Shown: positions 8,712 through 17,301 of the stretch, one piece after another
Numbering within the stretch: position 1 is the stretch's first letter
How the letters are laid out: each line of letters opens with the position of its first letter
DNA from: Cronobacter condimenti 1330
GTDB lineage: Bacteria; Pseudomonadota; Gammaproteobacteria; Enterobacterales; Enterobacteriaceae
Assembly: GCF_001277255.1 (NCBI RefSeq)
Contig: NZ_CP012264.1
Span: forward strand, 930,001 to 994,000
DNA: 64,000 nucleotides
Reading direction: 5' to 3'
Notes under the pieces: model-generated
What the model was told of the DNA's origin: nothing
What the model saw: only the letters and a program-made list of their open reading frames with translations
Databases searched by the model: none
Made by a program: the position numbers and the translations under genes

Positions 8712-8781
8712 TTCCGCTTTTTTCATTGCCCGGGTTTACGTCTGCCACATCCTTATTTTTTTCCACATTATGGATTGGTAT

Positions 8782-9921
8782 ATGGGCAATTTTATTCGTC
8801 CCTTGTCTGACGCTGTCGCTTATCTGGCGTCCGATGATCTCTGGATCGAAAGCGCCGCCACGCAACAACTCTTAACCACCGCCAGGCTGCCGGGAATGAC
8901 CCGCATCGTTGGCATGCCGGATCTGCATCCAGGCCGTGGTTATCCTGTCGGCGCGGCCTTTTTCTCCGTTAATCGTTTCTACCCGGCCCTTGTGGGCAAT
9001 GACATTGGCTGCGGCATGGCGCTGTGGCAAACCTCGCTTTCAAGCCGCAAGGCGAATCTCGACAAGCTTGAGAAGCGTCTGCACAGCTACAGCGATATCG
9101 CACCGGTGGAATGGCTGGAATCAGCGCTACCGCCTCATCTTGCGGCGCATCCTTACGCCGCGTCGCTCGGCTCTGTCGGCGGCGGTAACCACTTTGCGGA
9201 GTTACAGCACATTGACCACGTCTATGACGACGAGGCGGTAAATGCACTTAACATCCGTCCGGCGCAGCTTTTGCTGCTGGCGCACAGCGGCTCGCGCGGA
9301 TTCGGCCAGCAGATTTTACGCGCGCATGTCGAACGCTTCTCCCATGACGGTCTGGAGGCAGGCAGCGAGGCGGCCGACGATTATCTGGCGCAGCATCAGC
9401 AGGCGCTCGATTTCGCTATCGCCAACCGCGCGTTGATCGCCCGTCGGCTGCTTGAGCATATTAAAGTCACCGGCGAGCCTGTGCTGGATGTGAACCATAA
9501 CCTGCTGGAGCCGTATACGTGGGGCGAAAAACAGGGCTGGCTGCATCGTAAAGGCGCGACGCCTGCCCACTGCGGCCCGGTGGTGATCCCCGGCTCACGC
9601 GGCGATTACAGCTATCTGGTGCAGCCGACGGGCAGCAGCGAGGCGCTGGATTCGCTTGCCCACGGTGCCGGGCGCAAATGGATGCGTACTGAATGCAAAG
9701 GGCGACTTTCCGGGAAATTCAGCCCCGCGCAACTCTCGCGCACAGCCTTCGGCAGCCGGGTGATTTGCCGCGACCGCCAGCTTATTTATGAAGAAGCGCC
9801 GCAGGCGTATAAATCGATAGAGAGTGTCATGCAGTGCCTAATCGGCGCCGGGCTGGTGAAACCGCTGGCGCGTCTGAAGCCTGTGCTGACGTTAAAAACC
9901 AGCGGGGAGAGAAGCGAATGA
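8782..9921 (+). CDS. rtcB: RtcB-family RNA ligase (RtcB2 type, partner of PrfH)
   Basis: RtcB enzymes join 3'-phosphate or 2',3'-cyclic-phosphate RNA to 5'-OH ends using GTP and Mn2+. Visible metal ligands, numbered from the ATG at 8782, are D74 and C77 (GNDIGCG), H137 (GGGNHF), H168 (AHSGSRG) and H239 (DVNHN). The guanylylated His is H294 in LAHGAGR. The 379-residue length fits the short RtcB2 group encoded with prfH. An in-frame ATG 12 bases upstream (8770) is an alternative start; homologues begin MGN. The stop overlaps the prfH start as ATGA, so the two are translationally coupled. Published work links such pairs to rescue and repair of ribosomes cut in the 16S decoding centre. Confidence 0.9.
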   Translation: MGNFIRPLSDAVAYLASDDLWIESAATQQLLTTARLPGMTRIVGMPDLHPGRGYPVGAAFFSVNRFYPALVGNDIGCGMALWQTSLSSRKANLDKLEKRLHSYSDIAPVEWLESALPPHLAAHPYAASLGSVGGGNHFAELQHIDHVYDDEAVNALNIRPAQLLLLAHSGSRGFGQQILRAHVERFSHDGLEAGSEAADDYLAQHQQALDFAIANRALIARRLLEHIKVTGEPVLDVNHNLLEPYTWGEKQGWLHRKGATPAHCGPVVIPGSRGDYSYLVQPTGSSEALDSLAHGAGRKWMRTECKGRLSGKFSPAQLSRTAFGSRVICRDRQLIYEEAPQAYKSIESVMQCLIGAGLVKPLARLKPVLTLKTSGERSE

Positions 9922-10535
9922 TGTTATTGCAACTCTCAGCCGCACAGGGCCCTGACGAATGTTGTCTTGCCGTAAGCCATGCCCTCGACGCGCTTTGTAA
10001 AGAGGCGCAGCAGGCGCACGTTTCGTTTTCAATTATCGAGGAAGAGCCTGGCCCGCGCGCCGGAACGCTGCGCTCGGTGCTGGTATCGCTTGAGGGCGAC
10101 CGCGCGATGTGGCTTGCGCAGCGCTGGTGCGGCACGTTGCAGTGGACGTGCGAAAGCCCTTACCGCCCGCGTCACGCCCGGAAAAACTGGTTTATCGGCG
10201 CGGCGATGTTTGCGCCAGTACGCGATATGCCGGAAAGTGAGATTCGCTTCGAGGCGTTGCGCGCCTCTGGCCCCGGCGGCCAGCATGTGAATAAAACCGA
10301 TTCGGCGATACGCGGCACGCACGTGGCGAGCGGCATCAGCGTGAAGGTACAGTCTGAGCGCAGTCAGCACGCGAACAAAAGGCTGGCGAGGCTGCTGATT
10401 GCCCACAAGCTTGACGCGCAGCAAGAGGCGCAGAGCGCCGGGCAGAAAGCGCAGCGACGCCTGTTTCATCATCAGATAGCGCGCGGTAATCCCACGCGAT
10501 GCTTTACGGGCAAAGGGTTTACGCCAGTGAAGTAA
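9918..10535 (+). CDS. prfH: Peptide chain release factor homologue PrfH
   Basis: Release-factor-like protein that releases nascent peptide from stalled, damaged ribosomes. The 205 residues contain the catalytic GGQ loop at 120-122 in ASGPGGQHVNKTDSA, followed by the basic tail expected near rRNA. The codon-recognition region of canonical RF1/RF2 is reduced. Start ATG overlaps the rtcB stop by 4 bases. In E. coli K-12 the locus is partly degraded; here both partners look intact. Confidence 0.92.
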   Translation: MMLLQLSAAQGPDECCLAVSHALDALCKEAQQAHVSFSIIEEEPGPRAGTLRSVLVSLEGDRAMWLAQRWCGTLQWTCESPYRPRHARKNWFIGAAMFAPVRDMPESEIRFEALRASGPGGQHVNKTDSAIRGTHVASGISVKVQSERSQHANKRLARLLIAHKLDAQQEAQSAGQKAQRRLFHHQIARGNPTRCFTGKGFTPVK

Positions 10536-10673
10536 AAGGCAAAGTGCCTTGTCATGATGGGCAATGCGGGGGAAAGAGGGCGGCGCTCCGCTTATCTGAC
10601 GTGCATGACAATGGCCGGCGGGGGCGTAGGGCGTCAACTTACCCGCTATTTTCCATCACCGGCACGCCTCAAC

Positions 10674-10702
10674 AAAAAAGGCGGCCCCAGGGCCGCCTTT
10701 TA
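10674..10702. terminator. Bidirectional terminator between prfH and pepD
   Basis: AAAAAAGGCGGCCC / AGGGCCGCCTTTT forms a strong GC stem with A and T flanks. It serves pepD on the minus strand and may serve prfH. Confidence 0.8.
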
Positions 10703-10715
10703 TTCGTATATACCT

Positions 10716-12173
10716 TTACTTCGCCGGGATCGCTTTCAGCAGCTCGGTCAGCAGCGTCCAGTACTGGCCCACGCTTTCGATATGAACCTGCTCATCCGGT
10801 GAATGCGGCCCGGTAATGGTCGGCCCGATGGATACCATATCCATCTGCGGATACGGTTTCTTAAACAGACCACACTCCAGACCCGCGTGGATCACCTGAA
10901 TGTTCGGCGTTTTATCAAACAGACGCTGGTACGTTTCACGCACCAGCGCCATCACCGGCGAGCTGGCGTCCGGCTGCCAGCCAGGGTAGCTGCCTTTCGC
11001 GGCAGTCTGTGCGCCTGCGAGTTTGCCGAGCGATTCCAGCATACCGACCACGTAATCTTTCCCACTGTCGATAAGCGAGCGGATAAGACAAATAATCTCG
11101 GCCTGCTCGTCGTTCATCGTTACCACGCCGACGTTCAGTGAGGTTTCCACCACGCCTTTCGCCACGTCGGAGTTACGGATAACGCCATTCGGGGTCGCGT
11201 TCAGCAGCGCGATAAACGCATCACGGCTCTGCGCGGTCAGTGCCGCTTTATCCGCACTCACGGCTTCCAGCAGAACGGTGATGTTCTTCTCTTTTTCGGA
11301 CAGCTCGTTTTTCAGGATATCAAGATAGGTCGTCGCCAGCGTCTTCAGCTCAGCGGCTTTTGCTGCCGGCACCGCGAGGGTCGCGAACGCTTCGCGCGGG
11401 ATAGCATTACGCAGCGTACCGCCGTTGAAATCGACCAGACGCAGATCCAGTTCCTGCGCATGGGCACAGAGGAAGCGCGCCAGCAGTTTGTTGGCGTTGC
11501 CAAGACCCAGATGGATATCGCCGCCAGAGTGGCCGCCCTTAAGCCCCTTGAGCGTCAGTTTGAAGGTTTCAAAACCGGCCGGGATGGCTTCACGCGTAAG
11601 CGCCAGCGTGGAGATAAAATCGATACCGCCAGCGCAACCCATGTAGATTTCGCCTTCTTCTTCGGAATCGGTGTTGATCAGAATGTCTGCCTGCAACCAG
11701 CCTGCCTGCAGACCGAACGCGCCGTCCATACCGGCTTCTTCGGTCATGGTCAGCAGCACTTCCAGCGGGCCGTGCTCGACCGAGTCATCCGCCAGCACTG
11801 CCAGCGCAGAGGCCATACCGATGCCGTTATCCGCGCCAAGCGTGGTGCCGCGCGCTTTTACCCACTCGCCATCGATGTACGGCTGAATAGGATCTTTGGT
11901 GAAGTCATGAACGGTGTCGTTGTTTTTCTGCGGCACCATATCGAGGTGCGCCTGCAGCACGACCGGCTTGCGGTTTTCCATGCCAGCGGTCGCCGCTTTG
12001 CGAATTAAAATGTTGCCAACCTGGTCGCGCTCGGCGAACAGGCCTTTCTCTTTCGCCCAGCCCATGATGTGTTCAGCGAGTTGTTCTTCATGGTAGGAAG
12101 GGTGAGGAATGGAGCAGATCTTCGCGAAAATATCCCACAGCGGTTGAGGGGAGAGTTGAGACAGTTCAGACAC
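10716..12173 (-). CDS. pepD: Cytosol nonspecific dipeptidase (aminoacyl-histidine dipeptidase, peptidase D)
   Basis: M20-family zinc dipeptidase that hydrolyses a broad range of dipeptides, including carnosine-like Xaa-His. The 485-residue length equals E. coli PepD. Metal and catalytic residues are visible as H76 and D78 (QAHLDMV), D115 (TLGADNGIGM) and the E145-E146 pair (MTEEAG). It is transcribed divergently from gpt. Confidence 0.97.
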   Translation of the reverse strand: MSELSQLSPQPLWDIFAKICSIPHPSYHEEQLAEHIMGWAKEKGLFAERDQVGNILIRKAATAGMENRKPVVLQAHLDMVPQKNNDTVHDFTKDPIQPYIDGEWVKARGTTLGADNGIGMASALAVLADDSVEHGPLEVLLTMTEEAGMDGAFGLQAGWLQADILINTDSEEEGEIYMGCAGGIDFISTLALTREAIPAGFETFKLTLKGLKGGHSGGDIHLGLGNANKLLARFLCAHAQELDLRLVDFNGGTLRNAIPREAFATLAVPAAKAAELKTLATTYLDILKNELSEKEKNITVLLEAVSADKAALTAQSRDAFIALLNATPNGVIRNSDVAKGVVETSLNVGVVTMNDEQAEIICLIRSLIDSGKDYVVGMLESLGKLAGAQTAAKGSYPGWQPDASSPVMALVRETYQRLFDKTPNIQVIHAGLECGLFKKPYPQMDMVSIGPTITGPHSPDEQVHIESVGQYWTLLTELLKAIPAK

Positions 12174-12433
12174 GTTAAGTCTCCTTGACTAAGCCCGATG
12201 CAATGCGGCGTACGGGCCTCTGGGTTATCGTTGTGATGTGCCGCAAGACAGGCCTGGGCAATAGTCCGAGAATACCACTTTCTTTTACGCGGTGCAGACC
12301 AAAGCGAGTAAAAACCACGGCCCGGGCCGCACGGCACTGGTTTTTAGCGGCTCAGATCTCTATAATCTCGCGCAACCTATTTTCCCCCTGAACACTTTTT
12401 AAGCCGTTTTTTAAACTGGCCGGGACACTTCAC

Positions 12434-12892
12434 ATGAGCGAAAAATACGTTGTCACCTGGGATATGTTACAGATCCACGCGCGCAAGCTGGCGAGCCGCT
12501 TGCTGCCTGCTGAGCAGTGGAAAGGCATTATTGCCGTTAGCCGCGGCGGTCTGGTGCCGGGCGCGCTGCTGGCGCGCGAACTGGGTATCCGTCACGTTGA
12601 TACCGTCTGTATCTCCAGCTATGACCATGACAACCAGCGCGAACTGAAGGTTATCAAGCGTGCGGAAGGCGACGGCGAAGGCTTTATCGTGGTGGACGAT
12701 CTGGTCGATACCGGCGGCACCGCAGTGGCTATCCGCGAAATGTATCCCAAAGCTCGTTTCGTCACTATTTTCGCTAAACCGGCAGGTCAGCCGCTGGTGG
12801 ACGACTACGTGATCGATATTCCGCAGGACACCTGGATCGAGCAGCCATGGGACATGGGCGTGGTCTTCGTACCGCCGCTGTCTGGCCGTTAA
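12434..12892 (+). CDS. gpt: Xanthine-guanine phosphoribosyltransferase
   Basis: Salvages guanine and xanthine to GMP and XMP with PRPP. The 152-residue type I PRTase shows the PRPP-binding motif [14 protein letters not shown] and the family start [12 protein letters not shown]. Length matches E. coli. It is followed by a terminator and frsA, the E. coli order. Confidence 0.98.
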
Positions 12893-12912
12893 TCCCATCC
12901 TTACGCATCTTT

Positions 12913-12937
12913 ACGCCCGGTACCGCCGGGCGTTTTT
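12913..12937 (+). terminator. Terminator of gpt
   Basis: ACGCCCGG-TACC-GCCGGGCGTTTTT is a GC stem followed by five T residues, located 20 bases after the gpt stop. Confidence 0.85.
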
Positions 12938-12999
12938 GTTTTTATTGGCCGCCTGCGAGTACAATTAAACTTTGTGACGTTTTCACGGAGGCAGAGAGC

Positions 13000-14247
13000 A
13001 TGTCGCAGGCAAATCTGAGCGAAACCCTGTTTAAACCGCGGTTTAAATATCCCGAAACCTCAACGCTGGTGCGTCGTCTTCAGCATGCCCCGCCTCCGGT
13101 TATTCAGTCCGCGCTGGACGGTAAAACAGTGCCCCAGTGGTATCGCATGATAAACCGCCTGATGTGGGTCTGGCGTGGCGTCGACCCGCTGGAAATCCTC
13201 GAGGTGCAGTCGCGCATTGTGCTAAGTGACGCGGAACGCACCGATCCTGCGCGTTATGACACCGTCATCGGCTATCGCGGCGGCAACTGGATTTACGAAT
13301 GGTCGAAGCAGGCAATGGAGTGGCAGCAGCGCGCGACGCAGGAAACTGACGAGCACGCCACTGGCAGGGCCTGGCTTATGGCCTCGACGCTCTACAGTAT
13401 CGCCGCCTACCCACACCTGAAAGGCGACGTACTTGCCGAACAGGCGCAGGTGCTGGCGAACCGCGCCTATGAAGAAGCCGCCAGACGTCTTTCGGGCGAG
13501 CTGCGTGAGCTGACGTTCCCCATTCCCGGTGGCCCATCCATCAACGGTTTTTTACATCTGCCTAAAGGCGGGCAGGGGCCGTTCCCGACGGTGCTGGTTT
13601 GCGGCGGGATCGATGCGCTGCAAAGCGACTACTTTTCGCTGTTTGAGCGCTACTTCGAGCCGCTTGGCATCGCGATGCTGACGATTGATATGCCGTCCGT
13701 CGGCGCGTCGGCTAAATGGACGCTGACGCAGGATTCCAGCCTGCTTCATCAGCATGTCCTGCAGGCGCTGCCGAACGTGCCGTGGGTTGATCACACCCGC
13801 GTGGCGGCGTTTGGTTTTCGCTTTGGCGCGAACGTGGCGGTGCGGCTGGCGTATCTCGAATCACCGCGCCTGAAGGCGGTGGCCTGTCTCGGCCCGATGG
13901 TGCATCAGCTCTTCAGCGATACGGCGCGTCAGGATCAGGTGCCCGAAATGTATATGGATGTACTGGCGAGCCGGCTTGGTATGTATGACGCCTCGGACAG
14001 CGCGCTGCGCGTGGAGCTCAACCGCTATTCACTGAAAATGCAGGGGTTGCTGGGCCGCCGTTGCCCAACGCCGATGCTCGCAGGCTACTGGAAAAACGAT
14101 CCGTTCAGCCCGGAAGAAGAGTCGCGGTTAATCGTCTCGTCATCTTCGGCGGGTAAACTGTTGGAGATCCCCACTTCGCCGGTGTACAGCAACTTTGACA
14201 ACGCGCTGCATGAGATTTCCGGCTGGGTAAATCATAAATTAAGTTAA
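13000..14247 (+). CDS. frsA: FrsA (YafA), alpha/beta-hydrolase-fold protein
   Basis: Known in enterobacteria as a partner of dephosphorylated enzyme IIA-Glc that influences fermentation and respiration balance. The 415-residue protein begins MSQANLSETLFKPRFK and closely follows E. coli FrsA. The hydrolase nucleophile elbow is degenerate (GFRFGA rather than GxSxG), as in the E. coli protein, so classical esterase activity is doubtful. The ATG at 13000 is chosen over a longer upstream frame because of the GGAGG ribosome site at 12987-12991. Confidence 0.96.
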   Translation: MSQANLSETLFKPRFKYPETSTLVRRLQHAPPPVIQSALDGKTVPQWYRMINRLMWVWRGVDPLEILEVQSRIVLSDAERTDPARYDTVIGYRGGNWIYEWSKQAMEWQQRATQETDEHATGRAWLMASTLYSIAAYPHLKGDVLAEQAQVLANRAYEEAARRLSGELRELTFPIPGGPSINGFLHLPKGGQGPFPTVLVCGGIDALQSDYFSLFERYFEPLGIAMLTIDMPSVGASAKWTLTQDSSLLHQHVLQALPNVPWVDHTRVAAFGFRFGANVAVRLAYLESPRLKAVACLGPMVHQLFSDTARQDQVPEMYMDVLASRLGMYDASDSALRVELNRYSLKMQGLLGRRCPTPMLAGYWKNDPFSPEEESRLIVSSSSAGKLLEIPTSPVYSNFDNALHEISGWVNHKLS

Positions 14248-14304
14248 TGATTTGCTAATTTCCATTGGTTTGGTAAAACAGTGGCTTCACAAAAGGAGAT
14301 CGTA

Positions 14305-14694
14305 ATGACGTTACCGAGTGGACACCCGAAAAGCAGGATGATTAAGAAATTCACAGCCCTTGGCCCGTATATTCGGGAAGAGCAGTGTGAAGGCAACCGC
14401 TTCTTCTTTGATTGCCTGGCGGTTTGCGTCAACGTGAAACCCGCACCGGAAAAGCGTGAATTCTGGGGCTGGTGGATGGAGCTGGAAGCACAGGAAGATC
14501 GTTTCACCTACACCTGGCAATTCGGCCTGTTTGATAAAGAAGGCGACTGGACCGCGACGCCTATCAAAGACGCCGAAGTGAAAGAGAAGCTAGAGCTAAC
14601 GCTGCGTACTTTCCATGAAAGATTGCGTGCACTGCTCGCTTCCATGGATTTAAAACTGGAGCCGGTGACAGAAGACCTGAAACTTACTGCCTAA
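14305..14694 (+). CDS. crl: Sigma factor-binding protein Crl
   Basis: Stabilises the sigma-S RNA polymerase holoenzyme and so promotes stationary-phase genes such as curli. The 129-residue frame starts MTLPSGHPKSRMIKKF, as in E. coli. An in-frame GTG at 14281 would add 8 residues, but AAAGGAGAT at 14293-14301 positions the ATG at 14305. The conserved core FDCLAVCVNVKPAPE and FWGWWMELEAQE is intact. Confidence 0.97.
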   Translation: MTLPSGHPKSRMIKKFTALGPYIREEQCEGNRFFFDCLAVCVNVKPAPEKREFWGWWMELEAQEDRFTYTWQFGLFDKEGDWTATPIKDAEVKEKLELTLRTFHERLRALLASMDLKLEPVTEDLKLTA

Positions 14695-14727
14695 GCCGTC
14701 TTTCAGTTATTACTTAAAGCGTGAATA

Positions 14728-14760
14728 AAAAATAACCCCGCCGAAGCGGGGTTATTTTTT
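14728..14760. terminator. Bidirectional terminator between crl and phoE
   Basis: AAATAACCCCGCC / GAAGCGGGGTTATTTTTT forms a symmetrical stem with A and T tracts on either side, suiting both convergent genes. Confidence 0.85.
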
Positions 14761-14811
14761 ATCGTAGCCACCCGTTTAATCAGGCGCGTTTATTTTCGCG
14801 CCTGTGTGTCA

Positions 14812-15894
14812 TCAGAACTGATAATTCAGGCCGACAGCCACAACATCATCGGTAGAAATTTTCAGACGACGGGTAACGTCATCTTCATCCAGCTGATTAA
14901 TTCTGTAATCCACAAACGCGGACATGTTTTTGTTGAAGTAGTAAGTGGCACCCACATCAATATATTCCACCAGATCCTGATCGCCGATACCGTTTTCGAT
15001 ATCTTTGCCTTTCTGCATCACGTAACCCAGGGACGGACGCAGGCCGAAGTCAAACTGGTACTGCACCACGGCTTCGAAGTTCTGGGTTTTGTTGGCAAAG
15101 CCCTGATCGGCGGCTTCTGTGCCTTTAATCGGGGTCATGTTACGGGTTTCAGAGTACATCACCGCAAGATACAGGTTGTTGGCGTCATATTTCGCGCCAG
15201 CCGCCCATGCCTCAGCACGCTCACCGCCGCCGAGCGCTTTCAGCTCCTGCACGTTGGTGCGGTCAGAGCTGGTATAGGCGCCGCCCAGGGTGAAATCGCT
15301 GCCGCCGAAATCATAGGTCAGCGCGGTACCGAAACCGTCGCCATTCGCGGTGGAGTAATCAGAACGCTCGTTTTTACCCTGGTATTGCAGGGTCAGGTTC
15401 AGGCCGTCAACCGCGCCGAAGAAATCAGTGTTGCGGTAGGTCGCGACGCCAGAAGTACGTTTGGTCATGAAGTTATCGGTTTTCGCCGAGGAGTCGCCGC
15501 CGAATTCCGGGAACATATCGGTCCAGGCTTCTACGTCATACAGCGCGCCCAGGTTGCGGCCGTAATCCAGAGAGCCAAAATCTTTGACTTTCAGACCAGC
15601 AAACGCCAGGCGGGTTTTCTGAGAAGAGTCGTTTTCTGCGCGGTTGCCAGCGATTTCATATTCCCACTGACCATAGCCGGTCAGCTCGCTGTTGACCTGG
15701 GTTTCGCCTTTGAAGCCCAGACGAGCGTAAGTTTTATCGCCGTCATTGCCCGCGTCGTCGCTCATATAATGCATGGCTTTTACGCGGCCATAAATATTGA
15801 CTTTATTTCCATCTTTATTAAATACCTCTGCGGCCTGCGCAGCAGAAGACGCAACAATACCCATCACCACTAATGCCAGAGTGCTCTTTTTCAT
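14812..15894 (-). CDS. phoE: Outer membrane phosphoporin PhoE
   Basis: Trimeric general porin favouring anions, induced by phosphate limitation. The frame from the ATG at 15894 gives 360 residues with a typical signal peptide (MKKSTLALVVMGIVASSAAQA) and a C-terminal YQF that ends in Phe for outer membrane assembly. The signature DMFPEFGGDSSA in the constriction loop is present. Two ATG codons are adjacent; the second matches E. coli. It is divergent from proB with a Pho box upstream. Confidence 0.96.
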   Translation of the reverse strand: MKKSTLALVVMGIVASSAAQAAEVFNKDGNKVNIYGRVKAMHYMSDDAGNDGDKTYARLGFKGETQVNSELTGYGQWEYEIAGNRAENDSSQKTRLAFAGLKVKDFGSLDYGRNLGALYDVEAWTDMFPEFGGDSSAKTDNFMTKRTSGVATYRNTDFFGAVDGLNLTLQYQGKNERSDYSTANGDGFGTALTYDFGGSDFTLGGAYTSSDRTNVQELKALGGGERAEAWAAGAKYDANNLYLAVMYSETRNMTPIKGTEAADQGFANKTQNFEAVVQYQFDFGLRPSLGYVMQKGKDIENGIGDQDLVEYIDVGATYYFNKNMSAFVDYRINQLDEDDVTRRLKISTDDVVAVGLNYQF

Positions 15895-15977
15895 CATCAA
15901 TCCCAATCATTATTTACGCGCTAAAATTCGCGGGTCAAAGACCTGTGAAAAAACAAGATGGGTTTTAACGGCCTGAT

Positions 15978-15995
15978 ATGAAAAAAATATGACAA
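15978..15995 (-). promoter_or_regulatory. Pho box (PhoB site) upstream of phoE
   Basis: On the minus strand the 18-mer reads TTGTCATATTTTTTTCAT, two direct 7-base repeats related to CTGTCAT with a 4-base spacer, the PhoB pattern. A GTTAAAAC -10-like element follows about 8 bases downstream, as in E. coli phoE. Confidence 0.75.
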
Positions 15996-16187
15996 AGTAA
16001 GATAAATTTTAAATAGTTCTGTTTTATGTAAACCGTCATAAAAGTATCAAAGAGCGCCGCTATGCTTGCCGGTTCGTCTGCGCCCGGTGTGCGGTTTTTC
16101 TGACCGGGAGTTGGCAAGGGCGTGCACTCCTGTTACAACGTCATTTTGGTTTTAATTTTTCTAATTTCGTTGATACGGCAGAAAATC

Positions 16188-17291
16188 ATGAGTGACAGCC
16201 AGACCCTGGTGGTGAAACTGGGGACCAGCGTCTTGACCGGCGGTTCACGCCGCCTGAACCGCGCCCATATTGTCGAACTGGTGCGCCAGTGCGCGCAGCA
16301 GCACGCCGCCGGGCATCGTATTGTTATTGTGACGTCCGGGGCCATCGCCGCCGGACGTGAGCACCTGGGCTACCCGGAACTCCCGGCGACCATCGCCTCC
16401 AAGCAGTTACTGGCGGCAGTCGGTCAGAGCCGTTTGATCCAGCTCTGGGAGCAGCTTTTCTCGATTTACGGCATCCATGTAGGGCAGATGCTGCTGACCC
16501 GCGCGGATATGGAAGATCGCGAGCGTTTTCTCAACGCGCGCGACACGCTGACGGCGCTGCTCGATAACCGTATCGTGCCGGTCATCAACGAAAACGACGC
16601 GGTCGCGACCGCAGAAATCAAAGTCGGCGATAACGATAATCTTTCGGCGCTGGCGGCGATTCTCGCAGGCGCGGATAAACTGCTGCTGCTGACCGACCAG
16701 CAGGGCCTCTTCACCGCCGACCCGCGTAACAACCCGCAGGCAGAACTGATTCAGGATGTCTATGCGATTGACGATACGCTGCGCGCGATTGCAGGCGACA
16801 GCGTTTCCGGGCTCGGCACTGGCGGCATGGGCACCAAGCTTCAGGCGGCGGATGTCGCGGGCCGCGCGGGCATCGAGACCGTGATCGCCGCAGGCAGCAA
16901 GCCTGGCGTGATTAACGACGTTATCGAAGGGCTGCCGGTCGGCACGCGCTTCCACCCGCAGCAGACGCCGCTTGAGAACCGCAAACGCTGGATCTTCGGC
17001 GCACCGCCTGCCGGTGAAATCACCGTCGACGAAGGCGCGCAGGCCGCCATTATGGAACGCGGCAGCTCGCTGCTGCCAAAAGGCATCAGAAGCGTTACCG
17101 GCAACTTTTCGCGCGGCGAAGTCATTCGCATCCGCAATCTGGAAGGGCGCGACATCGCCCACGGCGTCACGCGCTACAACAGCGACGCGCTGCGCCGTAT
17201 CGCGGGGCACCACTCGCAGCAGATTGATGCGATCCTAGGCTATGAATATGGCCCGGTGGCCGTTCACCGCGACGACATGATCACCCAATAA
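16188..17291 (+). CDS. proB: Glutamate 5-kinase
   Basis: First enzyme of proline synthesis: glutamate plus ATP to gamma-glutamyl phosphate, feedback-inhibited by proline. The 367-residue protein starts MSDSQTLVVKLGTSVLTGG like E. coli ProB, with the amino-acid-kinase domain (VIVTSGAIAAG) and a C-terminal PUA domain beginning around residue 275. The longer open frame upstream is rejected by homology. It is followed after 10 bases by proA in one operon. Confidence 0.98.
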   Translation: MSDSQTLVVKLGTSVLTGGSRRLNRAHIVELVRQCAQQHAAGHRIVIVTSGAIAAGREHLGYPELPATIASKQLLAAVGQSRLIQLWEQLFSIYGIHVGQMLLTRADMEDRERFLNARDTLTALLDNRIVPVINENDAVATAEIKVGDNDNLSALAAILAGADKLLLLTDQQGLFTADPRNNPQAELIQDVYAIDDTLRAIAGDSVSGLGTGGMGTKLQAADVAGRAGIETVIAAGSKPGVINDVIEGLPVGTRFHPQQTPLENRKRWIFGAPPAGEITVDEGAQAAIMERGSSLLPKGIRSVTGNFSRGEVIRIRNLEGRDIAHGVTRYNSDALRRIAGHHSQQIDAILGYEYGPVAVHRDDMITQ

Positions 17292-17301
17292 GGAGCCTGC
17301 C

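Noticed and set aside
8483..8875. 130-codon hydrophobic frame between dinB and rtcB
   Set aside because: It overlaps the 3' end of dinB and the start of rtcB, has no ribosome site, and shows no family resemblance.
14806..15873. Long open frame opposite phoE (355 codons)
   Set aside because: Shadow frame of a codon-biased gene; the translation has no recognisable family and lies wholly antisense to phoE.
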